64,000 nt of DNA from positions 1 to 64,000 of the forward strand of contig DWVJ01000037.1 in the NCBI GenBank assembly GCA_019120315.1, in the 5' to 3' direction. The number at the start of each line of letters is the position of its first letter. The stretch's first letter is position 1. Shown here one piece after another: positions 43,681 to 53,385 of the stretch. Under the pieces are notes generated by a model that ran no database searches, had not been told where the DNA came from, and was given only the letters and a program-made list of their open reading frames with translations. This stretch comes from Candidatus Ruminococcus avistercoris (lineage in GTDB: Bacteria > Bacillota > Clostridia > Lachnospirales > Lachnospiraceae). The position numbers and the translations under genes are program-made.

Positions 43681-43844
43681 TTAAAAACCTCCTTGCCAGT
43701 GTGTTCTTTCTTACACTATACCACAAGATGAAAAAAACGTGTCTTAAAAAACCATAAACATATTCATAAATCTTTCTATATTTATTCATGGTTTTTTTAC
43801 AAGTACAACACGGTTTTATCACATTTAACCAATATACTATGATC

Positions 43845-43880
43845 ATAAAATAATTCAAGGTTGCAAGGCAATTATTTTAT
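43845..43880. repeat. perfect inverted repeat, 11-bp arms
   Basis: ATAAAATAATT / AATTATTTTAT with a 14-base loop containing two copies of CAAGG. It lies between the rsmA terminator and the DUF1002 gene; purpose unknown. Confidence 0.6.
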
Positions 43881-43928
43881 AATTTCTTTTTCATATGTCG
43901 AGTAACATCGACTCTCCTTCCTTTAAAG

Positions 43929-43957
43929 AAAGGCGTTTCCATCAGGAAACGCCTTTT
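43929..43957 (-). terminator. rsmA terminator overlapping its own stop codon
   Basis: AAAGGCGTTTCC-TGAT-GGAAACGCCTTT perfect stem; the rsmA TGA stop (43942-43944) is in the loop. T-rich sequence follows on the minus strand. Confidence 0.85.
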
Positions 43958-44823
43958 AGTATGTCGCTTAACGCTGCAAATTCCGCCAATACCAGCGACT
44001 CCCCCCGCACATTGGGCGCAAGATGGCAGGCCTTTAAAGCTTCCTCAATTTCCTCTCTGGAATAATGAAAGCCTTCATAATTCTTTAATCCGTTTGCCAA
44101 AGTCTTTCTGCGCTGATTAAATGATGCCCGGATAATCTGAAACATCAGTTTTTCATCCGCGGCTTTCACCGGCGGCTGACGATGGGTCGTCAGCCGAATC
44201 ACCGCACTTCCCACATTCGGCCTTGGCATAAAGCAGTTTGGCGGCACATTGGCTACAATGTAAGGCTCTGCGTAATACTGCACTGCCAGGGAAAGAGCCC
44301 CATAATCTTTGGTGCCCGGGCCGGCCTGCATCCTGGCCGCCACCTCCTTTTGAACCATAACGGTAATGGATTCCACCGGAACATGTTTTTCAAAAAGACC
44401 CATGATAATCGGCGTTGTAATATAATAAGGCAAATTGGCAACAATCTTGATCGGTTTCCCCTGATTTTTTTCTTCCGCCAGTTTCCTCAGATCCAATTTA
44501 AGAATATCTTCGTTGATTACCGTTACATTATCATACGCCTGAAGCGTATCTTCCAGAATGGGAATCAGCGCCGAATCTATCTCGACAGCGCAAACTTCTC
44601 TGGCCGCATAAGCCAGGTACTGCGTCATGGTGCCGATTCCAGGCCCGATCTCCAGCACAAAATCTTCTTTCGTCACTTCAGCCGCCGCAATAATTTTATC
44701 CAGCACGTGAGTATCTATCAGAAAATTCTGTCCAAACTTCTTCTGAAATATAAATTGATACTTTTTTAATACGGCTATCGTTTCCTGTGGATTGCCCAGA
44801 TAAGGCTTCTGCTTTTCGTTCAT
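43942..44823 (-). CDS. rsmA: 16S rRNA dimethyladenosine transferase
   Basis: KsgA-type enzyme of 293 residues that dimethylates A1518 and A1519 of 16S rRNA. Motifs: KKFGQNFLID, the SAM site VLEIGPGIGTMTQYL, and catalytic NLPYYITTPI. ATG 44823 follows AGGAGA by five bases; the open frame runs 14 codons further without support. The final four codons lie in the terminator stem. Confidence 0.96.
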   Translation of the reverse strand: MNEKQKPYLGNPQETIAVLKKYQFIFQKKFGQNFLIDTHVLDKIIAAAEVTKEDFVLEIGPGIGTMTQYLAYAAREVCAVEIDSALIPILEDTLQAYDNVTVINEDILKLDLRKLAEEKNQGKPIKIVANLPYYITTPIIMGLFEKHVPVESITVMVQKEVAARMQAGPGTKDYGALSLAVQYYAEPYIVANVPPNCFMPRPNVGSAVIRLTTHRQPPVKAADEKLMFQIIRASFNQRRKTLANGLKNYEGFHYSREEIEEALKACHLAPNVRGESLVLAEFAALSDILKGVS

Positions 44824-44895
44824 ATCTCTCCTGTTCTGTGATAAAAGAAGCTGCCGCAGAATCATTCCTGCCGCAGCCGTCTTTTGAAGCGCTTA

Positions 44896-47331
44896 TTAAA
44901 AGTTAAAATCTTTTTCAAAAATGATAATACGACCGTCCCTGTCCAGTCTCTTTCCGGAAACCTTCTTTCCCAGTTTTCCTCTGTGAACCTTCAAAATCGC
45001 CTTGTCGACCAGCTCTTTCACAGAAGCAACCGTCATAGGCCTCTCCTCTGTCTGCTGCTCTCCGATTCTGGTATAAAGCGCCAGGATCCCCAGTTCATCG
45101 ATCTTATATCCGGATTCCCTTGCATAAGTCCTGGCAAAAGTCACCAGTTCATCATTGGTAAACACCGGAATCGTAATTACCGTCGTAAACTTTCTGGCAA
45201 ACTCCGGATAGTCGGAAAGCAGTTTGCGCATACTCTTCTTCTCGTCTTCCATGATAAGAATCAGACTGTCTGTCCGAAACTCCAGCGCTTTGGACAGTTT
45301 TTCCACCGTCTCGGAAGTCATCTCGCCGGCTTTTTCAATTAACAGGAAGCCGCCCGCCAGTTTATTCACCACTTCTGCCGGATCCTTCGTATTCAGCGCC
45401 GCTCCGGTAAGTCTGGCCTCCTTGGTTGCTTTCAGACCCAGATCACAGCAAATCGCCCGAACCAGGTTGTCCGTCAGTGTGGTCTTTCCGCATCCTTCGC
45501 TTCCCATAACGGCAATATTGCCGCCTCTGGATGTCCTGTCCGCTGCATTTTCATAAACGCCATTGAGAGCGTCCAATATCTGCTGATCCATACCCGGCAC
45601 TTTTGCAAAATAGCTGAACAGATTTTTCTGCTCATCGGTGAGTTTGTCCGAACGCGTATCGTTCAGAATACGAGTACGCCGCTCCTCCGGAGTTTCTTCC
45701 GCCAGGATTCTCTCCTCGATGGACAGTTCTTCCTTGGCTTTCTCTTCCGATCCGGCTGTCTCCTCCGCCTGAGCCGTCGTCTCCAGCTCTGTGACTTGCT
45801 CCGGTTCCACTGTTACTTCCGGTTCTGCTGTTACTTCCGGTTCCGCGGATTGCTCCGGCTCTGCTGTTGCTTCTGGTTCCGGTTTGAAATCTTCAATCTC
45901 CTCCGGTTGAAAAATCTGCGTATCTCCGCTGGAAGTCTCTTCCTTTGGCTCCTCCTTGGTTTCCTCCAAGGCCATGGCGATGATACTTTCTTCCAGTCCT
46001 TCGATACTCAGACCATCTTCCTTGTTTTCCGAAGTCTCTTCCTCTGGGGGTTCTTCCTGTGGTTTCTCCCCGCTGTCCGGCTCCTTATCGTCTCCGAATA
46101 TGTCTTCTGTCAGAATTTTCTCAATCTGTTTTTCTTTCCCTATGTAATTACCGGAAGAAATCTGCTGTGCCAGACGGTTTGCCGTCTCCTCCAGCAGTTT
46201 TTGGATCATATCTTCTGTGCTTTTTCCAGCCGAATCCGTCTGCTTTTCTTCTTCCGGCTCCGCTTCCTGCACTGGCGTCTCTATGGTCTCCTGCGCTTCC
46301 TGTGTCTGCGCTTTCTCTTCTTTTTTATCCGGCTCCTGGATGGGCGCTACCGTCGTCTCGCTCAGATTTTCCGGTTCCAGTTCCTTCACAGACTGAGGAT
46401 CTATCGCATCGTATGAGGAAGTCAGGTCATCCTCTTTCGACTGAAATTCCTGTTTTATTTCTTCTTTTCCTTTATAAATACCAGAAAGCACATCCTTCAG
46501 ACTGGACGCCAGTTTCTCTTTCAGCTTTTCCGGTTCGATGACAAAGGGTTTTGCTTCAGGCTTATCCAGCGTGACAGCTGCCTCCACAGCCGCTTCTTCC
46601 GCTTTCTTTGCCCCCAGCGCCGCCTCTTCTCTTGCTTCATCCAGCTTTTCCAGAACCGCTTCTGTCTGCTGCTGCAGCGCATCTTTCTTCTCCTGCAGCT
46701 CTGTGGTAATCTCTTCGTCTTTGTTTCTGTTATCGTACTTTTCCTGCTGTGACGGAGTCAGCGGCTGATACTTCATCTTCAGTTCCATGGCCTTCGTCAC
46801 ATAGACGCCTTCGCTGAACCACAGAATCAGATCGTCACATTCTTCAATACATTTTTCCTTCATTCCGGCTTTGGAATAAAGACAGGCCAGCTCATAGGAC
46901 CATCTTTCTGTAAATTCTTTGTTTTTATACTCTTCCAGAATGGCGATCTGATCTTCAACGGGAGATTTCTTTGCCTTGTATATTTTATATTTTAAAATAT
47001 ATTTGGAATTATCCCCGGGGGCGTTCTGTGCATACTCCGTATAGTATTCCACGGCATCGTCCACATCGCCCATTTTCAGAGATATTTCCACCAGACGGTA
47101 TAAAATGACTTTTCCTATGGAGGAACGTTTATATGCCAGAAGCAAAATTTTCTTGCTGTCCTCCAGCATGTCATTCACTTCATAAATATCAGCAACCATG
47201 CAGAGCGTGCGGACACTTTTTACCCGACGCCAGTCGATCGTTTCCACGATCTCCAGCGCCCCCTCATAATCCTCTTTTTCCACCAGTGTTGTAATCTGGT
47301 CCAGTTTAATTTGATATTCTGATTTATCCAA
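44896..47331 (-). CDS. TPR - acidic linker - P-loop ATPase protein (Lachnospiraceae type)
   Basis: Large soluble protein of 811 residues, function unknown. N-terminal TPR-like helical repeats (about 1-200: EDYEGALEIVETIDW, LYRLVEISLKMGDVDDAVEYY), a coiled-coil segment (about 205-260), a long acidic, repeat-bearing linker (about 330-560, with EPEVTAEPEV-type repeats) and a C-terminal AAA-like domain (about 590-811) with P-loop MGSEGCGKTTL and a Walker-B-like SLILIMEDEKKS. The architecture suggests a scaffold ATPase. I set TTG 47331 as start because AGAGGTGA lies five bases before it and it opens DKSEYQIKLDQI; ATG 47373 has no ribosome site. No signal peptide. Confidence 0.75.
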   Translation of the reverse strand: MDKSEYQIKLDQITTLVEKEDYEGALEIVETIDWRRVKSVRTLCMVADIYEVNDMLEDSKKILLLAYKRSSIGKVILYRLVEISLKMGDVDDAVEYYTEYAQNAPGDNSKYILKYKIYKAKKSPVEDQIAILEEYKNKEFTERWSYELACLYSKAGMKEKCIEECDDLILWFSEGVYVTKAMELKMKYQPLTPSQQEKYDNRNKDEEITTELQEKKDALQQQTEAVLEKLDEAREEAALGAKKAEEAAVEAAVTLDKPEAKPFVIEPEKLKEKLASSLKDVLSGIYKGKEEIKQEFQSKEDDLTSSYDAIDPQSVKELEPENLSETTVAPIQEPDKKEEKAQTQEAQETIETPVQEAEPEEEKQTDSAGKSTEDMIQKLLEETANRLAQQISSGNYIGKEKQIEKILTEDIFGDDKEPDSGEKPQEEPPEEETSENKEDGLSIEGLEESIIAMALEETKEEPKEETSSGDTQIFQPEEIEDFKPEPEATAEPEQSAEPEVTAEPEVTVEPEQVTELETTAQAEETAGSEEKAKEELSIEERILAEETPEERRTRILNDTRSDKLTDEQKNLFSYFAKVPGMDQQILDALNGVYENAADRTSRGGNIAVMGSEGCGKTTLTDNLVRAICCDLGLKATKEARLTGAALNTKDPAEVVNKLAGGFLLIEKAGEMTSETVEKLSKALEFRTDSLILIMEDEKKSMRKLLSDYPEFARKFTTVITIPVFTNDELVTFARTYARESGYKIDELGILALYTRIGEQQTEERPMTVASVKELVDKAILKVHRGKLGKKVSGKRLDRDGRIIIFEKDFNF

Positions 47332-47404
47332 CGCATTCACCTCTGGTTTAATTCTCTGCTCCAAGTGTATCATACACTAAATACGATGTCAAAGCAAAAC
47401 AGCG

Positions 47405-47442
47405 GAAAAAGACCGCTGCAGCAGCTCTTCCTGCAGCGGTCC
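47405..47442 (-). terminator. glgP terminator
   Basis: Minus-strand GACCGCTGCAG ... CTGCAGCGGTC stem followed by TTTTT. Confidence 0.88.
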
Positions 47443-47450
47443 AGTCATAC

Positions 47451-49907
47451 TTATTTTACAGTAATTTTATCCAGATGCCAGATGTCATCCACATACTGCT
47501 GAATCGTTCTGTCAGAGGTAAATTTACCGGAGCAGGCCACATTCAGCATAGCCATTCTCGCCCAGCGTTTTTCATCCCGGTATGCTTCCTCCACGCGGCT
47601 CTGTGCCTCGGCGTAAGATTTGAAATCTGCCAGAATGAAATACATATCCGCACGATCGCTGCTCTTGGTATTCAGCAAGGAATCATAGATATCACGGAAC
47701 AATTCTGTGTCGCAGGAGAAGGTACCGTTGATCAGACTCATCAGCACCTGACGGATTTCCTGATCGGTATTGAAATAATATGTGGGATCATATCCGCCGT
47801 TATTCTCATAATTAATAACCTCATCTGCAGATAAGCCGAAGATGAAGGCGTTCTCCTCACCCACTTCTTCTACGATCTCCACATTGGCCCCGTCCATAGT
47901 GCCAAGGGTGGGCGCACCGTTGAGCATAAATTTCATATTTCCGGTACCGGAAGCTTCCTTGCTGGCCGTGGAAATCTGCTCGGAGACATCCGCAGCGGCA
48001 AAAATCAGCTCAGCGTTGCTGACACGATAGTCTTCAATGAAAACGACTTTCAGCTTTCCATTGATGGAAGCATCGTTGTTCACCACATCTGCCACAGAGT
48101 TGATCAGCTTGATGGTCAGTTTCGCCCGGCGGTAACCGGCTGCCGCTTTTGCTCCAAAGATAAAGGTACGGGGATAGAAATCCATCTCCGGATGTTCCTT
48201 GATCTTATGATACAGATGAATCACATGCAGGATGTTCATCAGCTGACGTTTATACTCGTGAAGCCTTTTTACCTGTACATCGAAAATAGATCTGGGATCT
48301 ACTTCGATTCCATTATGCTCCAGAATGTATTTTGCCAGACGAACTTTGTTCTGATATTTGATATTCATGAACTCTGCCTGTGCTTTTTCATCATCCACAT
48401 ACACCTTCAGCTTGCTGATCTGGGGCAGATCAGTGATCCACTCATCACCGATGTGTTTCGTTACCCAGTCTGCCAGCAGCGGGTTTCCATGAAGCAGGAA
48501 TCTTCTCTGGGTGATACCGTTGGTCTTATTATTGAATTTCTCCGGCATCATCTCATAGAAATCCTTCAGTTCCTGTTTTTCTAGAATCTCTGTGTGAAGT
48601 CTGGCCACACCGTTGACAGAATAGCCGCCCACGATGGCCATGTGTGCCATTTTCACCTGGCCGTCATAGATGATCGCCATTTTCTTTACTTTTTCCTGAT
48701 TTCCCGGATATTTCTGCTGAATCTCAATCAGGAAACGGCGGTTGATCTCTTCGATGATCTGATAAATTCTGGGAAGCAGTCTGGAAAAGAGCTCGATGGG
48801 CCATTTTTCCAGTGCTTCAGACATAATCGTATGGTTGGTATAAGCACAGGTCTTTGTGGTGATCTCCCATGCTTCCTCCCAGGTGAGGCCCTCCTCATCC
48901 AGAAGGATACGCATCAGTTCCGCTACCGTTACAGTGGGATGGGTATCATTCAGCTGGAAGGTTACTTTCTCATACAGTTTGTGAATATCACTGTGGGATT
49001 TCTTATATTTTGCTACAGCTGCCTGGACGCTGGCTGATACGAAGAAGTACTGCTGTTTCAAACGCAGTTCCTTGCCGGCGTAATGATTGTCGTTGGGGTA
49101 AAGAACCTCCACGATATTTTTTGCCAGATTCTGCTGCTCCACCGCTTTTTTGTAATCGCCTTTGTCAAAAGAATCCAGTTTAAAACTGTCGATAGCTTCG
49201 GCATCCCAGATACGAAGCGTATTAACCACATTGTTATTATAGCCTACGATGGGCATATCATAGGGAATCGCCCGTACCGACTGATATCCTTCCTGAATGA
49301 AATGAGTTCTTCCTGTCGCATGATCGTATTCTGCACGGACGTAACCGCCGAATTTTACTTCTTTGGCATACTCCGGACGGCGAAGTTCAAAGGGATTGCC
49401 GTCTTTGAGCCAGTTATCCGGTACTTCCACCTGGAATCCGTCCCGAATTTCCTGTTTGAACATACCGTAACGATAACGGATACCGCATCCGTACGCACAG
49501 TATCCCAGCGTAGCCAGAGAATCCAGGAAACAGGCTGCCAGTCTTCCCAGACCTCCGTTTCCAAGGGCGGCATCCGGTTCCTGATCTTCGATCACATTCA
49601 AATCGAATCCCAGTTCATCCAGCGCTTCCTTTACCTCCTGATAAGCTGTAAGGTTAATCAGGTTATTTCCAAGAGCTCTTCCCATCAGAAACTCCATGGA
49701 CATATAATAAACCGTTTTCGGATCTTCCTTTTTGAAAACCTCCTGACTTTTCAGCCAGTTATCAATAATCACATCCTTTACCGCATACGATACTGCCTGG
49801 AACACCTGCTGAGGCGTCGCCTCAGCAAGGGTCTTGCGGTAAAGCGTTTTTACATTGTTTCTGACCTCGTTTTTAAAATGCTCTTTTTCAAATAACTTAT
49901 TCTGCAT
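47451..49907 (-). CDS. glgP: glycogen/maltodextrin phosphorylase
   Basis: PLP enzyme of 818 residues releasing glucose-1-phosphate from alpha-1,4-glucans. Clear family blocks: YYMSMEFLMGRALGNNL, DAALGNGGLGRLAACFLDS, QLNDTHPTVTVAELMR and the PLP-lysine motif EASGTGNMKFMLNGAPTLGTMDGANVEI. ATG follows a GGAGGA site. No other glycogen gene is adjacent. Confidence 0.97.
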   Translation of the reverse strand: MQNKLFEKEHFKNEVRNNVKTLYRKTLAEATPQQVFQAVSYAVKDVIIDNWLKSQEVFKKEDPKTVYYMSMEFLMGRALGNNLINLTAYQEVKEALDELGFDLNVIEDQEPDAALGNGGLGRLAACFLDSLATLGYCAYGCGIRYRYGMFKQEIRDGFQVEVPDNWLKDGNPFELRRPEYAKEVKFGGYVRAEYDHATGRTHFIQEGYQSVRAIPYDMPIVGYNNNVVNTLRIWDAEAIDSFKLDSFDKGDYKKAVEQQNLAKNIVEVLYPNDNHYAGKELRLKQQYFFVSASVQAAVAKYKKSHSDIHKLYEKVTFQLNDTHPTVTVAELMRILLDEEGLTWEEAWEITTKTCAYTNHTIMSEALEKWPIELFSRLLPRIYQIIEEINRRFLIEIQQKYPGNQEKVKKMAIIYDGQVKMAHMAIVGGYSVNGVARLHTEILEKQELKDFYEMMPEKFNNKTNGITQRRFLLHGNPLLADWVTKHIGDEWITDLPQISKLKVYVDDEKAQAEFMNIKYQNKVRLAKYILEHNGIEVDPRSIFDVQVKRLHEYKRQLMNILHVIHLYHKIKEHPEMDFYPRTFIFGAKAAAGYRRAKLTIKLINSVADVVNNDASINGKLKVVFIEDYRVSNAELIFAAADVSEQISTASKEASGTGNMKFMLNGAPTLGTMDGANVEIVEEVGEENAFIFGLSADEVINYENNGGYDPTYYFNTDQEIRQVLMSLINGTFSCDTELFRDIYDSLLNTKSSDRADMYFILADFKSYAEAQSRVEEAYRDEKRWARMAMLNVACSGKFTSDRTIQQYVDDIWHLDKITVK

Positions 49908-49935
49908 GGAATCCTCCTTTTACCACTGTGGGTTT

Positions 49936-52900
49936 TCACCCTTCGTTCTTTTCCACCGCCAGCGTTACTTTCTCGGAATTAATATTCCACTCTTTTTCAT
50001 AACCTTTTGTCATGTCATAAGAAACATCCACTGCCAGTACCTCTGATTGTATTTCGGATTCGTGTACTCTCATAATGCCTTCAATTACCTGATTACCCGT
50101 CGTATACACATGAATCTTATCCGTCACTTCAAATCCGGCTTCTTTACGCATGGTCTGAATCTTGCTGATAATCTCCCGGACAAAACCTTCCTCTTTCAGT
50201 TCCGGAGTCAGATTGGTATCCAAAACAACTGTAACATCGTTATCAGATTCTGAGACATAGCGCTCCATCTGAGCTGTGTCAATGAGCAAATCTCCTTCTA
50301 ATAGTACAACTTCCTCACCATTAATGTCAAGTTTCAGCTCTTTCGATGACCGAAGTTCCTGCATCGCCTGATTTCCATCCAGTTTGGAGAGCGCTGTCCG
50401 GATGCCGTTCAGCAGTTTTCCGTATTTCGGTCCGACGGTTTTCAGCTGCGGTTTGAACGTATAAGTGATGAAATTATCCAGGGCATCCACAAATTCCATC
50501 TGTTTGACATTTAATTCTTCTTCTATAATATTCCGGTAAAGTTCCGGAAGTGCAGCCGGAGCTTTCACGTACATATTTCCCAAAGGCTGGCGGTTCTTCA
50601 GATTGGCCGCGTTTCTGCAGGCTCTTCCCAAAACCACGATTTTCAGCAGTTCTTTCATATTTGCTTCCAGTTCCGGATCAATCCATTCCTCGCAGACCTT
50701 CGGATAATCACACAGATGAATACTTTCCGGTGCGGACGCATCCACACTGCGCACCAGATTCTGATAAATTTCCTCCGTCATGAAAGGAATCAGCGGCGCG
50801 GCTGCCTTGGAGATAGTTACCAGCGCGGTATAAAGCGTCATATATGCATTGATTTTATCCTGAGGCATGTCTTTTGCCCAGAATCTTTCCCTGCTTCTTC
50901 TGACATACCAGTTGCTCATGTCATCCACAAACTCCTGCAGCGCTCTTGCGCTTTCCGGGATCCGGTAATTCGCCAGATGATTATCCACTGCCTTTACCGT
51001 AGAATTCAAACGGGACAAAAGCCATTTATCCATCACGGAAAGTTTATCGTATTCCAGTTCATAATCCATGGGATTAAACTGATCGATTTCCGCGTACAGC
51101 ACATAAAACGCGTAAGTATTCCACAAAGTTCCCAGGAATTTCCTCTGGCCTTCCGTCACCGCTTTTTCATGGAACCGGTTGGGCAGCCAGGGCGCGCTGT
51201 TGATATAGAAATACCAGCGGATCGCGTCTGCGCCGTACTGTTTCAACGCATCAAAGGGATTCACAGCGTTGCCCTTTGATTTACTCATCTTCTGGCCGTT
51301 TTCGTCCTGGACATGACCCAGCACGATGACGTTCTCGTAAGGCGCCCGGTTGAAAATCAGTGTAGAGATCGCCAGCAGCGAGTAAAACCAGCCTCTCGTC
51401 TGATCCACCGCCTCGGAAATAAACTGAGCCGGGAACTGTTCCTTGAACAGGTTCTCATTTTCAAAGGGATAATGATGCTGTGCAAAAGGCATGGCTCCGG
51501 AATCGAACCAGCAGTCGATCACCTCCGGTACCCGGTGCATCTCTTTGCCGCAGACGGGACACTTGATCGTCACGGCGTCGATATAAGGCCGGTGCAGTTC
51601 GATCTCATCGGGACAGTTGTCCGACAGCTCTTTTAACTCCGCAATACTGCCGATGGAATGCATATGGCCGCATTCACACTGCCAGATATTCAGAGGAGTT
51701 CCCCAGTAACGGTTGCGGCTGATACCCCAGTCCTGCACATTTTCCAGCCAGTCTCCGAAACGGCCTTTTCCAATGCTCTCCGGAATCCAGTTGATGGTAT
51801 TATTATTCCGGATCAGATCTTCTTTCACCGCTGTCATTTTTATAAACCATGACTCCCGCGCATAGTAAATCAGCGGCGTGCCGCATCTCCAGCAGTGGGG
51901 ATAACTGTGCTCGAATTTCGGCGCGTCGAAAAGAAGTCCTCTTTTTTCCAGATCCTTCAGGATCGGTTTATCCGCGTCTTTACAGAAAGTTCCGGCCCAG
52001 GGCGTCTCCTTTGTCATCTCGCCCTTTTCATCTACCAGCTGTACAAAAGGCAGACCGTAATGTCTTCCCACATTGGAGTCGTCCTCACCGAATGCCGGCG
52101 CGATGTGTACCACGCCGGTACCGTCCGTCAGCGTGACATAGGAGTCGCAGGTTACATAATATGCTTTTTCCTTTGGACTTACAAAGGGGAACAGCGGTTC
52201 ATACTCTTTATACTCCAGATCCTTCCCCACATAAGTTTCCAGTACTTCATAGGCCGGCTGATCCTCTGCGGCAAGCTTGCCCAGCACTGTATCCAGCAGA
52301 GCCTGGGCCATATAATAGGTATATCCGTCCGCCGCTTTCACTTTCACATAAGCTTCCGCCGGATTTACACAAAGCGCCACGTTGGAAGGAAGCGTCCAGG
52401 GCGTAGTGGTCCACGCCAGGATATACGCATCCTCATCTTTTACCTTAAAACGGACAACGGCAGAACGTTCTTTGACGTCCTTATATCCCTGAGCCACCTC
52501 ATGGCTGGACAGCGGAGTACCGCATCTGGGACAGTAGGGTACGATTTTATATCCTTTATATAAGAGACCTTTTTCCCAGATCTTTTTCAGCGCCCACCAT
52601 TCAGATTCGATAAAATCATTGTCGTAAGTGACATAAGGGTGATCCATATCTGCCCAGAATCCTACCATCTGGGAAAATTCTTCCCACATCCCCTTATATT
52701 TCCACACACTCTCTTTACAATGCTTGATAAAAGGCTCCAGACCGTATTCTTCTATCTGCTCTTTTCCATCCAGTCCCAGTTTCTTTTCCACTTCCAGTTC
52801 CACCGGAAGGCCATGGGTATCCCATCCTGCCTTACGGGGTACCATATAGCCCTTCATGGTACGATAGCGGGGGATCATATCTTTGATTACACGGGTCAGC

Positions 52901-53076
52901 ACATGGCCGATATGGGGCTGTCCGTTGGCTGTCGGCGGGCCGTCGTAGAAGGTATAAGTCGGCCCTTCTTTCCGGTTTTCCATACTTTTTTCAAAAATAT
53001 GGTTTTCTTTCCAGAATTCATTTACTTCATTTTCCCTGTCCACAAATTTCAAGTCGGTTGATACTTTTTTATACAT
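49936..53076 (-). CDS. ileS: isoleucyl-tRNA synthetase (IleS2-like)
   Basis: Charges tRNA-Ile; 1046 residues. Catalytic HIGH in GPPTANGQPHIGHVL and KMSKS in GQKMSKSKGNAVNPF are intact, with a CP1 editing domain (AWTTTPWTLPSN). The start MYKKVSTDLKFVDRENEVNEFW and length resemble the eukaryote-like IleS2 class common in Clostridia, which tends to be less sensitive to mupirocin. ATG 53076 follows AGGAGG by eight bases. Controlled by an upstream T-box. Confidence 0.95.
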   Translation of the reverse strand: MYKKVSTDLKFVDRENEVNEFWKENHIFEKSMENRKEGPTYTFYDGPPTANGQPHIGHVLTRVIKDMIPRYRTMKGYMVPRKAGWDTHGLPVELEVEKKLGLDGKEQIEEYGLEPFIKHCKESVWKYKGMWEEFSQMVGFWADMDHPYVTYDNDFIESEWWALKKIWEKGLLYKGYKIVPYCPRCGTPLSSHEVAQGYKDVKERSAVVRFKVKDEDAYILAWTTTPWTLPSNVALCVNPAEAYVKVKAADGYTYYMAQALLDTVLGKLAAEDQPAYEVLETYVGKDLEYKEYEPLFPFVSPKEKAYYVTCDSYVTLTDGTGVVHIAPAFGEDDSNVGRHYGLPFVQLVDEKGEMTKETPWAGTFCKDADKPILKDLEKRGLLFDAPKFEHSYPHCWRCGTPLIYYARESWFIKMTAVKEDLIRNNNTINWIPESIGKGRFGDWLENVQDWGISRNRYWGTPLNIWQCECGHMHSIGSIAELKELSDNCPDEIELHRPYIDAVTIKCPVCGKEMHRVPEVIDCWFDSGAMPFAQHHYPFENENLFKEQFPAQFISEAVDQTRGWFYSLLAISTLIFNRAPYENVIVLGHVQDENGQKMSKSKGNAVNPFDALKQYGADAIRWYFYINSAPWLPNRFHEKAVTEGQRKFLGTLWNTYAFYVLYAEIDQFNPMDYELEYDKLSVMDKWLLSRLNSTVKAVDNHLANYRIPESARALQEFVDDMSNWYVRRSRERFWAKDMPQDKINAYMTLYTALVTISKAAAPLIPFMTEEIYQNLVRSVDASAPESIHLCDYPKVCEEWIDPELEANMKELLKIVVLGRACRNAANLKNRQPLGNMYVKAPAALPELYRNIIEEELNVKQMEFVDALDNFITYTFKPQLKTVGPKYGKLLNGIRTALSKLDGNQAMQELRSSKELKLDINGEEVVLLEGDLLIDTAQMERYVSESDNDVTVVLDTNLTPELKEEGFVREIISKIQTMRKEAGFEVTDKIHVYTTGNQVIEGIMRVHESEIQSEVLAVDVSYDMTKGYEKEWNINSEKVTLAVEKNEG

Positions 53077-53099
53077 GCTTTTTCCTCCTGCACTATTGG

Positions 53100-53350
53100 A
53101 ATAAAAAAGAGCCCCCGCCCTGCAACAGGACGAGAGCAATGCTTCGCAACCACCTCTTACAACATACTTCCATACGCGTCCCTGATAACGGAGGGAAACC
53201 GGCGCTTCCTACTCGGATCATCCTTTCAGACAGGCAACTTGGGAGTGATGTTCTTCTGCACCTACTGATACCGGTCTTCCACCGTCTCCGGCTCGCTTAA
53301 AATCTTCGATGCAGCGTACTGTCTCCTTCATCGTTTTTCACCATAAACAT
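53100..53350 (-). ncRNA. T-box riboswitch, isoleucine-specific
   Basis: About 250-base leader of ileS. The T-box sequence is visible as TAAGAGGTGGTTGCGAAGC (53138-53157); a terminator GAGCCCCCGCCCTG / TAGGACGAGAGC-type stem plus T-run lies at 53103-53137. ATC in GAACATCACTCCC (about 53245-53257) is a plausible specifier codon. Uncharged tRNA-Ile would favour read-through. Confidence 0.85.
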
Positions 53351-53355
53351 TATTC

Positions 53356-53385
53356 ATTATAAATTCATTATATTTAGATTGTCAA
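53356..53385 (-). promoter_or_regulatory. ileS promoter
   Basis: Minus-strand TTGACA (53380-53385), 18 bases, TATAAT (53356-53361). The -35 overlaps the stop codon of the exonuclease gene upstream. Confidence 0.85.
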
